A DNA stretch of 64,000 nucleotides from contig NC_134675.1 in NCBI RefSeq assembly GCF_030463565.1, positions 9,693,862 through 9,757,861 of the forward strand, written 5' to 3'. This stretch comes from Pelecanus crispus. Taxonomy: Eukaryota > Chordata > Aves > Pelecaniformes > Pelecanidae. A program made the position numbers and the translations under genes. Shown piece by piece: positions 43,035 through 55,000 of this stretch (its first letter is position 1; every line of letters begins with the position of its first letter). Under the pieces are notes generated by a model, which saw only the letters and a program-made list of their open reading frames with translations, was not told the DNA's origin and did no database searches.

Positions 43035-46000
43035 GTAAGCATGGATGGAGTGAGTTAGTTCCAGGGTCTGTACTCTGCATGCCCTGCGCTTGGGGCTGTG
43101 TCATCCTTAGGGCTGGGGGAGGGGCAGGTCTCGGCTGAGGTGACTCCCCGCGGCGCTGCCTCGCCTTTGGCTCGGGGTGGTGGCGGCGGCGGCGGCTCAC
43201 CCTGGTCCTCTGCCAGGACTTGTAGGGCGCTCTGGTGCAAGGAATCGGCTTATGTAACTGGGGCTAAAGACTGTCCTGAGCCGTTGCTTCGGTCTGCCTC
43301 AAATACAGGGAGTGCCCTGGGTTAGAGTAAACTGATCAGAGCACTCAGCTCTGCATACATGTAGTCAGAAGGATGTGTTCTCGCATCTTGTAGAGGCTTA
43401 ATAGAAAACGTTGAGAAAACATTGAGAGTGGAGAACGACCGACTTCAGAAACTGAAGCAAATGCTGTTTCTCTTAATAACGCAAATCTCTGTGAGCAAGA
43501 GTTGGACAGTTTTGCGACTAGCTTTTTCAGCTTTTCATTGCGAAGATAAACTGTTTTTTAATCACACTTTTATTAATTGCTTTGATGTGCAATTTTTTCT
43601 AAGCTTATAAAACCCCTAAAAATATAAGCAAGGATTCTTAATATCTTTTTTATATATGCTGAAGAAGGTGTTATAAATCACTAACAAAACACACAGTAAC
43701 TGGTAACTCTGTAAAGTATGTTTAGTTTATCTCACATATGCTGTCTCATACTGTAGCAGAAATGCAGAATTATTTCTAAATAAAATTTGAGACAGCTACA
43801 ATGTTAACTGTTTCTACTTCACGGATTAGGTCATCTATAATATGGTTATACTTTTGCTTTTCTTGTTTATTGGGTCAATTTTGAATGCTTTGTCAGGACT
43901 TTTTTTTCTTAGAAGTATGTTGCTGGAATGGTAAAAATATCTAGAGAGATCTTTTGGAATAAGCAGGTGTCCTGGGTCTGGCTGGGATGGAATTAACTTT
44001 CTTCATAGCAGCCCATATAGTGTTGTACTTTGCATTTGTGACCAAAACAGTGTTGATAACACACCAATGTTTTAGCTGTTGCTGAACAGTGCTTGCACAG
44101 CATCAGGGCCTTTTCTTTTTCCCACTTTGCCCCTCCAGCGAGTAGGCTGGGGGTGGACAAGAAGTTGGGAGGGGACACAGCTGGGACAGCTGACCCCAGC
44201 TGACCAGAGGGATAGTCCATGCCATATGACGTCATGCTCAGCAATAAAACATCGGGGTAGTCTTTCCAAGGTAGTTGTCACTCGGAGACTGGATAGGCAT
44301 TGGTCTGCTGGTGGGAGGTGGTGAGTGACTGCCTTTGTATCACTTGTTTCCCTCCTGCCCCCCTTCTTCACTTATTAAACTGTCTTTTATCTTGATCCAT
44401 GACTTTTCTTGCTGTTGCTCTTCCTATTATCTCCCCCATCATGCTGGTGGTGGGGGGAGTGAGCAAGTGGCTGAGTGTGTGCTTGGCCGCTGGCTGGGGT
44501 CAACCCACCACAGCAGGCAAATAACATATTTAATGTATTGAAACAGGGCAACCTCACAAAAGGAGGAGAACATCTGAGCCATCTGAAATTGAAGAGAGAC
44601 TTGAGTCTTTAATATGCAGAGTGGGAGAGAAGGTATAAATACTATTTCCATATTGTTTTGTGACTTAGGGTCCTTGAACATAATACATTGTTTTCTTTGT
44701 TTTATATGTTTTTATGTGTTAATAGAACATTAGTGGTCAAAAAAAAGAAAATCCATTGGAAACTTCCTAGCTGGAAAATAGTTGGCCTCTGCAAAACTAG
44801 GTTTTTAAAAAGAAAATTCTTAAATGCTAACCCTGTGATACAATGCTGAAGTATAACTAGTGAAGAGGTATCATTCCAACTCTGAACTTTATTGCTGCTT
44901 CCATTTTTTTCAAGGAGTAGAGGGAAACTAATGAGATGTGTACCAAAAAACCCCAAACAAACAACAAAAGACCCCACCAGTGTCACAACTGATCTTGGGA
45001 CTTGGCTGGGTTTGGTGCTTGTAACAACTGTAGAAAAAAGGGTGACAACAAATATGATGGGTCTTATACATTAATTTAAACCACATACAAGCTATGTAGT
45101 TGTTTCACTTCCCCTGATGTCATTATATTAATGTTTAATTCAGTTACTGAGAGACCTCTGAAGCTGTGCTAACTCTTACTTCCTAGGAAAACACTGGAGC
45201 TCCTTGCTGTGGAGAAGTCACAATTGAAGCTCTTATTAGTCATTTTTGCTTCTTATTTCTAGCAAATGAGAGAAATTGTGAATTCCTAATGGAATTTGAA
45301 TCATTACTTCTAATGGGAAGAAAATGTGAAGTAATATTTTGTTTTATCCTATTTGCTTGTCTTCTACTTGTTACTGTGGGGATAGTTGATATACCTGATT
45401 GATGAGAAGATGCTCTTTTCTTTCTTAGAGTACTTCCTCTCTGGAGAGCAACTTGGAGGGTCTAGCTGGTGTCTTGGAAGCTGATCTACCAAACTATAAA
45501 AGCAAGATATTAAGAATTCTTTGTACTGTGTATGTATGCAGAAGATTTGGGAGGTGCTCTGTTATCTATGCTAAATAGAAAAGTTTAAGTACTTGAAGTA
45601 CTTTAAATGCTGTGAACAGCTTTTAGTTCTTGAACACTGTTATTGCTTAGGATTTGTCTTAGAATCATAGAATCGTTTAGGTTGGAAAAGACCTTTAAGA
45701 TCATCCAGTCCACCCATTAACCTACACTACCAACTCCACTCTAAACCAATCAAGGGTAGACTAGACTAAACCATGTCCCAAAGTGCCACGTCTACCCATT
45801 TTTTGAACGCTTCCAGGGATGGGGACTCCACCACCTCTCTGGGCAGCCTGTTCCAATGCTTGACCACCCTTTCTGTGAAGAAATTTTTCCTAATTTCCAA
45901 CCTAAACCTCCCCTGGCACAGCTTGAGCCCATTTCCTCTCGTCCTACCGCTAACTACATGGGAGAAGAGACCAACCCCCACCTCACTACAACCTCCTTTC

Positions 46001-49000
46001 AGGTAGTTGTAGAGAGCGATAAGGTCTCCCCTCAGCCTCCTCTTCTCCAGGCTAAACAACCCCAGTTCCTTCAGCCGCTCCTCATAAGGCCTGTGCTCCA
46101 GACCCTTCACCAGCTTCGTTGCCCTTCTCTGGACACGCTCCAGCACCTCAATGTCTTTCTTGTATTGAGGGGCCCATAACTGGACACAGTATTCCAGGTG
46201 CGGCCTCACCAGTGCTGAGTACAGGGGGACAATCACCTCCCTGCTCCTGCTGGCCACACTATTCCTGATACAAGCCAGGATGCTGTTGGCCTTCTTGGCC
46301 ACCTGGGCACACTGCTGGCTCATGTTCAGCCGGCTGTCAACCAGCACCCCCAGGTCCTTTTCGGCCAGGCAGCTTTCCAGCCACTCTTCCCCAAGCCTGT
46401 AACGTTGCATGGGGTTGTTGTGACCAAAGTGCAGGACCCGGCACTTGGCCTTGTTAAACCTCATCCAGTTGGCCTCGGTCAGCTGGCCCATCGGTCCAGC
46501 CTGTCCAGGTCCCTCTGCAGGGCCATCCTACCCTCCAGCAGATCAACACTCCCACCCAACTTGGTGTCGTCTGCAAACTTACTGAGGGTGCACTCAATCC
46601 CCTCATCCAGATCATCAATAAAGTTATTAAAGAAGGCTGGCCCCAAAACGGAGCCCTGGGGAACACCGCTTGTGACCGGCCGCCAACTGGACTTAACTCC
46701 ATTCACCACTACTCTCTGGGCTTGGACACCCACCCAGTTTTTTACCCAGCGAAGAGTATGCCCATCCAAGCCATGAGCTGCCAGCTTCCCAAGGAGAATA
46801 TTGTGGGAGACGGTGTCAAAAGCTTTGCTAAAGTCCAGGTAAATGACATCCACAGCCTTTCCATCATCTACCAGGCGGGTCACCAGGTCATAGAAGGAGA
46901 TCAGGTTGGTCAAGCAGGACCTGCCTTTCATGAACCCATGCTGGCTGGGCCTGATCCCCTGGTTGACCTGCACTTGCCTGTTGAGTTCACTCAAGATGAA
47001 CCTCTCTATAATCTTTCCTGGCACTGAGGTCAGGCTGACAGGCCTGTAGTTCCCCAGGTCCTCCTTCCGGCCCTTCTTGTAGATGGGCCTCACATTGGCA
47101 AGCCTCCAGTCATCAGGGACCTCCCCTGTTAACCAGGACTGCTGACAGATGATGGAAAGTGGCTTGGCAAGCTCCTCTGCCAGCTCCCTCAGTACTCTCA
47201 GGTGGATCCCATCTGGCCCCATAGCCTTGTGAGCATCCAGGTGGCATAGCAGGTCGTTAACAGCTTCCTCCTGGACTATGAGGGCTCCATTCTGGTCCCC
47301 ATCCCTATCCTCTAGCTCAGGGGCCTGAGTACACTGGGGATGACTGGTCTGGCTGTTAAAGACAGAGGCAAAGAAGTCATTAAGTACCTCAGCCTTTTCC
47401 TTGTCCTCGGTAACAGTGTTCCCCCCCACATCCAGCAAAGGATGGAGATCCTCCTCGGCTCTCCTTTTATTGCTAATGTACCTGTAAAAGCACTTTTTAT
47501 TATCTTTTACAGCATTGGGCAGATTGAGTTCTAGCTGGGCTTTTGCCTTTCTAATTTCCTCCCTGCAGGACCTAACAAGATCCCTGTACTGTTCCTGAGT
47601 TGCCCACCCCTTCTTCCAAAGGCGGTAGACTCGTTTTTTCCCCTGAGTCCCCGCAAAAGCTCCCTATTCAGCCAGGCCGGTCGTTTTCCCTGCCGGTTGG
47701 TCTTACGGCACATGGGGACAGCCCACTCCTGTGCTCTTAAGACTTCCTTCTTGAAGAAGGCCCAGCCTTCCTGGACCCCTTTGCCTTTCAGGACTGCCTC
47801 CCAAGGGACTTTCCCAACCAGGGTCCTGAACAGGCCAAAGTCTGCCCTCCGGAAGTCCATGGTAACAGTTTTGCTGCCCCTCCGATTGGCATCGCCCAGA
47901 ATCGAGAACTTTATCATATCATGGTCGCTAAGCCTGAGACGGCCTCTGACCTCGACATTTCCCACAAGCCCTTCTCTGTTAGTAAACAGCAGGTCAAGTG
48001 AGGCACCTCCCCTGGTAGGCTTGCTTACCAGCTGTGTCAGAAAGTTATCCCCCACATGCTGTAGGAACTTTTGAGACTGCTGCCTCTCTGCTGTGTTGTA
48101 TTTCCAGCAGATGTCTGGGAAATTGAAGTCCCCCACAAGAACACGGGCTAGCGATTGTGAGACTTCTGCCAGCTGCTTGTAGAACGCCTCATCTACCTCT
48201 ACATCCTGGCTGGGTGGTCTATAGCAGACTCCCAACAGGACATCCGCCTTGCTGGCCTTCCCCCTCATCCTTACCCAGGAGCACTCGACCTTGTCATCAC
48301 CACTGTCGAGCTCTGTACAGTCAAAGCACTCCCTAACATACAGAGCCACCCCACCGCCTCTCCTTCCCTGCCTATCCCTTCTGAAGAGCTTATAGCCATC
48401 CAGTGCAGCACTCCAGTCATGAGAGTCATCCCACCACGTTTCTGTGATGGCGACTATGTCATAGCCATCCTGCTGCACAAGGGCTTCCAGCTCCTCCTGT
48501 TTGTTGCCCATGCTACGTGCATTGGTGGAGGTGCACTTGAGCTGGGCTATCGATTTCGCCCCCAATGTTGCCATGCTGCCCCTGGGCTCCTCACTAGCGG
48601 GCCTGTTTATATCCCCTTCCCCCTTTAAACCTAGTCTTACTCCAGGCAAGTGAAATCTGAGGAGAAGCTTAGTCTATTGATTTAGGCATATATCAAGGAA
48701 AATATCCATGTACAGTACTCTCACTTGAAATATGTGTGCAAGGTCATAAGCAGAGTAGATCCCAGAGCTGCTTTCTCGTTGCCATGGGGAATATGCTGGG
48801 TAGTATCTTGTTTCTGAATTGAATGGTCACTAAAGAATACAAAAATCTGTTGGGTGCCAATTCTTACCTGTGTATTCCTACTTTTCCTGTTCCCCTTATT
48901 AGGGGCTGAGGTGCTCCTCTCTCCATGAACCTACCCTCTAGTAGTGGAGAGATGAAGGGACCAGAGATAGCCCCCCCCCCCCCTTGGCTAGCATCACTCC

Positions 49001-52000
49001 TTCCTCTCCCTAGCAGAGCACTGGAACAAAGTTGCTTTGTCTGTTGGGCTACTGGGGACATGTCCCAGGAGGGGATTGTGTGGGGTCTGCAACAGTATAC
49101 CACATTTTGGGGGTGTGTGTGTTTCAGTGCCAGCTTGTGCTATAGCTGTAAGGAAACTTTAAATCCATTTTGTAGCACAGTTCATAAAGAAGTCAAACAG
49201 TACATCTGTTTCCCACAACAGCTGAATGCCTTTGAAGGCATGGAGTTAGCTTACACATTTACAAAACATTTGAAGAAAATAAGTAGTTACAATAGGACCT
49301 AACCTGTCTGTTTCTTTAAGACCTTATACTGAAAATTGCTTACTTAAGTTTGAGATACTTACAATCAAATTTAACTTTTAAGTGATGTAAAATGTTTATA
49401 TCTCTTGTGTAATCTTGCTGTTCTAATATAATAGAATGGCTAATTTATGCTACACTGAACAAGTTGTCTTAAATGGTATTATTTGGCCATATTCCTATGG
49501 AGTATATAAAACACTGGAAAATGAGGCAGAATAGTCAGAATGGTTTCTAATATATATATTTAATTAACAGATTTTTTTTTAATGACTGATACTTTCAAAA
49601 CTTTCTGTTAAATGATATATTTTGGCAGTACTTAAAATTATATTACTAGAAGCTTTTGTCAAATGTCATTCCAGTCTGATACCTTATGCCCTTTGCTTCA
49701 ATAACAGCTAGAGACTGCAGCTGAACATGTCTTAAAGCGTAGTTGCTATAGGTTTTAGAACCTACTATAATCCTAAATGCTTATGAGTTAAAAATAATTA
49801 AAGAGAAAATATATTGAAATGTAGTTAAAAGTAGTGTATATATTCTTAAAGGATTATAGTCCTAAAAAAGATGTTCTGTAATCTTTTGTCCACAGGACAT
49901 ATAACTGATGTCAGGTTAGCAGTTTACCTTGCTTAAACACAAGAGAAGTGTAACCTAAACAAAGCAGGTTCAAAGATGCTATGTAAATGCAGTGGTTGGC
50001 ATGTGATAAATAAACATCTAACAAAATGCTTGTTTTTCTTCATTTAAATCAGTGCACGTCTATTACCAGAAAAGCTTACCATTTACACAACATTAGTTGG
50101 GCTGCTGAATGCCAGGAACTACAACTTTGGTGGGGAATTTGTAGAAGCCATGATTCGTCAGCTCAAAGAATGTTTGAAAGTCAACATGTATAATGAAGCT
50201 GAGTACTTAGTAAGTGGAATCTTTCACATCTCTTTTTCCCCTAGTCTTCCTCTCCCCATCCCCACCCAATATTACTTACTCTTCCTTTTGACATCCAGAG
50301 GGGCTGGAGGTTTTCTGTATGCAACATGGTCTTTTCTGGTATCCCCATGTCATGTTCCATAGACATGCCAGGAGAAAGTGTATGGTATTCCTTCCTAAGG
50401 AGATGAAAAATTAGGTTATGATTGCAAAACTGACCTCCAAACTATATGTGAAATTTCCCACAGCCAAATTAACTCTCAGGAAATCAAAAAGGTTTTCTTT
50501 CTCCTCCCCCCCCAGTTTGCTCTACAGGAGAATCTAGAAGGTGAATGAAAGCTATTAATTTCTACTGTGCTCAGAGACAAATACTGTTCCTGTTGAGTCC
50601 CTTTATTTTAAAGGCAGCTTATTCCCAAGTGGATAGGTTATATTGGATGGCTGTAATCAGTCCTGTATGCTCATCCTGCTTGTGAGTAATGAAGACTAAG
50701 TGGGTAATTTTCAGTGCTGGCTCCTTTTGAAACCACTTCCATTTGATTAGCAGCATACTATTAGTTTGGTGCCTTGTTAAAAACTGACAGTAGCAGTGGT
50801 TTTAAGGGTCGGTCTGTATGAAACTAGTTCAAGTTATGGATAAGTGACCGTAGAAATGTATTTTGTATGAAAGTTGTGTATGAGCAGCATACTGATTTAA
50901 CACTGATATGTACTGTTATTCTTCTGGATACATGCAGAAAGTGAATTTCCATCTTCAGTCTTGCATACTCTGTGTGTGTTACTGTGTGTGTCTCACCCCC
51001 AACAGCTCCCCTGCTCCACCCCTTGCCCACTCCCCATGTCTCTATCTCTCTGACTCTCACCCCTGCCCCATGTCATGCTCTCTTGCTCACAGGACCCTGC
51101 CCCGTGTCTCGCTTGCTGGCTATTTCTTTCTCTGGTTTGTGCCCTGTGTCTCACTCTCTCACTTGTCCTTTCTCCAGCTACCACCCTGTAATGCGCTCTG
51201 GCTCATGCCTCATGTCTCGCTCATTCTTAGGCTTGTGCTCTCTGGCTCGCTCTCTTGCTCCTGCTTTCTCCAGTTCCCTCCCTGTGATGCATTCTAACTA
51301 TCGTGCACTGGATTGCATTCTCTGTGTCTCGCTCGTTCTTTCTTCAGCTGTCAACCATTGGTGCCCTCTGGCTTGTTCTTTCTCGAGCTACCACCCTGTC
51401 ACGTGCTCTAGCTCATGCGTTTTGGCTTGCGTGTTCTTACTGCTGCTTCTCATGCTCCCACCCTGTGACACATTCTGGCTTGTGCCCTGTGTCTCCCTCT
51501 CACTTCTTTCTCCAGCTGTCACTGTGTCCCTCATCCATTTCCCCCCCCGCTCTGTCGTGCCCTCTTCACCCTCCCCCTGTGTGTCCATCCCTTTCCCCTC
51601 CACCTCCTTTGAAGTTGAATTAATGCTTATTTCTTTTTGTGTAGTTGAATGCAAGAGTATCCATTTAAAATTAATAAAATAACATTTTTTGTTGTTTTTA
51701 AATAGGTTCGTTTTCTATCTGATCTTGTGAATTGTCATGTAATAGCTGCACCTTCAATGGTAGCCATGTTTGAGAACTTTGTGAGTGTGACACAGGAGGA
51801 AGATATACCGCAAGTAAGCATAGTAACTGCCATCTCAAGTGTTGTGCTGTTTTTACACAATTTCACTTTATCATGAATAAAACATTCACTTAGCATGAAT
51901 AAAAGGATCCTGTGAGTTAGACAATACATGCATACAGTGAAATAGTTGAGTCTTCTATAATGAAGTAACTCAAATTTCTTTTCCTTTGCTTCTGGCAAGT

Positions 52001-55000
52001 ATATAATACTCAGTGAGTTTTGCCAAGTTTATTGAACAGTTGTAATAGTTTGCAGAAAGATTCTAAAAGTAATATTTGTTCTGTTATGTGTGCATGTCAT
52101 GTTCCAAATAAAATATAACATCTTTCAGGTAAGAATATGTTTTTTCCTTGGCTGCCAATCCAGCTAACGCACTGTGGACTATGGGAATTGGGTTTAGCTC
52201 TTTCTTTGCTGATGAGCGCATTGCCATAGCCTAAAGAATTCATAGATCACGTTAATGTCACTGTAACAGTGATGCACCTTATGGGTTGCATGTGCTTACT
52301 TTATGGAAGGGTCAATTATTAAATCATTCTGCTGATAGCTTAGTTCAATTTCACTTTTTTTCTTTGTTAAGAGTTTTAAAAGGAATTCTTCAGGAAACTT
52401 GGCATTGGTAACTTTGAATAATTTAAGTAAAGAGGCTCTGTAGAAGGGTTTTTGTGTGGGTCTCCAAATATACTGTATGTCTAAATGTCTGCCTCTTGAA
52501 TTATATGTTCCTGTTTTCAAACAGCCTCTTGACACATCTTCAGGAACTCGAACTGACACACAGTTGTAATCCCAAGTGTTGATTGCTGATTTAACTGGAG
52601 TTGATCTCTACATCCCCTTAAATACTCCTGGGTTTGCTACTCTTTGCACTGAGACAAATTCAATAAGTTTGTTAAAGAAATCTCTTTTTAATTTATTTCC
52701 TGTAGGTACGATGTGATTGGTATGTGTTTGCATTTCTGTCATCTTTGCCTTGGGTTGGAAAGGAGTTGTATGAGAAGAAAGATGCTGAAATAGATCGCCT
52801 CTTGTCCCATACAGAAAGCTATCTGAAGTAAGCTATAACCAGTAAAAATACAGTCTTTCTGGTGCCTATTCAAGTATGGATCAATAGCTTTGATTATTGT
52901 TAATTTAGAAATACTCTAAATTCTTAGACACAAACAACTGTGAGGAAGAGACCCTGAAAAATAAAATAGATGGAGAGGTTTATGAATCTAAACAACTTAA
53001 GTATCACTCTCAACTTCTGTGTGTGTTGAAGGTAATATTTTCTTGATGCATATATGTCTGCATTGTTATGACTAGGCTGCTGGTCACCTGTGTCTGTGTG
53101 TCTGTTTCTGTGTGTCTTTTTCTCTAAGTGATTTGAGTTAACACTGCCATTGAGACTAGGTGTTAGTGATAATTTAAATGTTCACAAACCTGTTTTTATA
53201 CTACTGCAGACCTCATCATCTCAGTAGACCAAATAGTAGTACACTCATAATAAGAAAACATTGCTTTCTTAGATCAGCTTTTTAAGTGTTAGGTTTTCTT
53301 TCCTGTATAAACAGGCGTCGCCAGAAGATTCATGTACCCATGTTACAAGTTTGGACTGCTGATAAACCACATCCACAAGAAGAGGCAAGTAGGCTTTATT
53401 TATTTTGTACTGTTTAAAAGATGCTTTAAAAAAATTATTTGGCCGAAGTGTTCTTCGGAAATTTAAAATTAAAGGTGCTTTAAGAAAAAAATTAATTCTT
53501 TTGAATCGCTCTCCCATGTGTCTTTATTCCAAATGGATTCTAGGTAAGAAGTTCTCTTCTAAGTCTTGGGCTAAAACTTAGAGCTGCATTGGGTGAGTGG
53601 GAGAGCATTTTGTTGTTTGGTGACAGTCCCCTTTAGGAAATGCTGCTAAACGAGGAATGGTCACTGAACATAATATTCTTGGGAAATGGGGTTACAAGTC
53701 TCTATATTGAAAGCACCTTTTGGAGAAGGAAGATGTAATTTACCCGTTTAAAATGTTACCCTTCTGCAAAAAGAAAACCTTTAGAGTGTTCTTCCTGCAG
53801 TGGCTTTGCTTTTTACAGCTCTAGAAAGTGCTAAACAGATACATGTAAATGTTATGCAGCACTAATTGCACCCTCTTTCATAATTAAACCAAAAGTATTA
53901 GAGGGGAGAGGTGGCTGATATGGGGTGTTTTTTCTTTTTATTGAACTTTTACTTTTTCCTCCACTGGACTCACTCCGGTATATATCAATGTCTGGCTTGT
54001 ACTGAGGAGCCCAATACTGGACACAGCACTTCAGATGTGGCCTTATAAGTACTGAATAGAGGGGAAGGATCACTTCCCTTGACCTGCTGGCTATGCTCTT
54101 GCCAATAAAGCCCAGAATGTGATTGGCTTTCTTTGCTGCAAGGGCACACTGCTGGCTCACATTTAACTTGTTCACCAGGACCCCCAGGTCCTTTTCTGCA
54201 AAGCTGCTTTTTGGCTAGTCAGCCCCCAGCATATACTGGTGCCTGGGGTTGTTCCTCTCCATGTGTAGGGTTTGGCATTTGCTGTTGTTGAACTGCATGA
54301 GGTTCCTGTAGGCACATTTCTCCAGCCTGTCCAGGTCCCTCTGAACATCAGCCCTGTTCTCCTTGTATTAACCACTCCCCCCCAATTTGGTATCTCTTGG
54401 ACTGTATTTAAATCTTTAATTGTAATATTGAAATAATGTGGGTCTTTTTGTAGGTGGAATGATTGTTGACTGAATTAATATTGATTCAGTGAATTTGTGT
54501 GTCACACTTGGACTACTGGACTGCAATCTGGTGTTTATTTTACTAGTAAAATGGCAGATGCCTTTAATGTGTGAAATTAGGAGCAAGATTGCTGTTCAGA
54601 GTTGTTAAATTGTCTCTTGGTTTACTGAATCACTAGATGGCTTCTAATAAGCAATTTAAGTAGCTGCTTGGTGGTTTTTTTTCTGAATGCAATAAGGAAT
54701 TTACCTAAATGTTTGATAGTCCATACGTCACAGGGAGCTACAAGTTCATTTATAAAATTCAGCATATCTGATATTTCATGTCTTTTCCTTCAGTACTTGG
54801 ACTGCCTTTGGGCCCAGATTCAGAAGTTGAAAAAAGACCGTTGGCAAGAAAGACACATTCTGAGGCCTTATCTTGCCTTTGACAGTATTCTTTGTGAAGC
54901 ATTGCAGCATAACCTGCCTCCATTCACTCCTCCACCTCACACTGAAGATTCAGTGTACCCAATGCCAAGGGTTATTTTTCGGATGTTTGACTACACAGAT

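Noticed and set aside
50972-51682. 236-codon ORF in NCBP1 intron 4
   Set aside because: It is a translation of a C/T-rich tandem repeat; composition is Ser/Leu/Pro/Cys only and it runs into exon 5 in the wrong frame.
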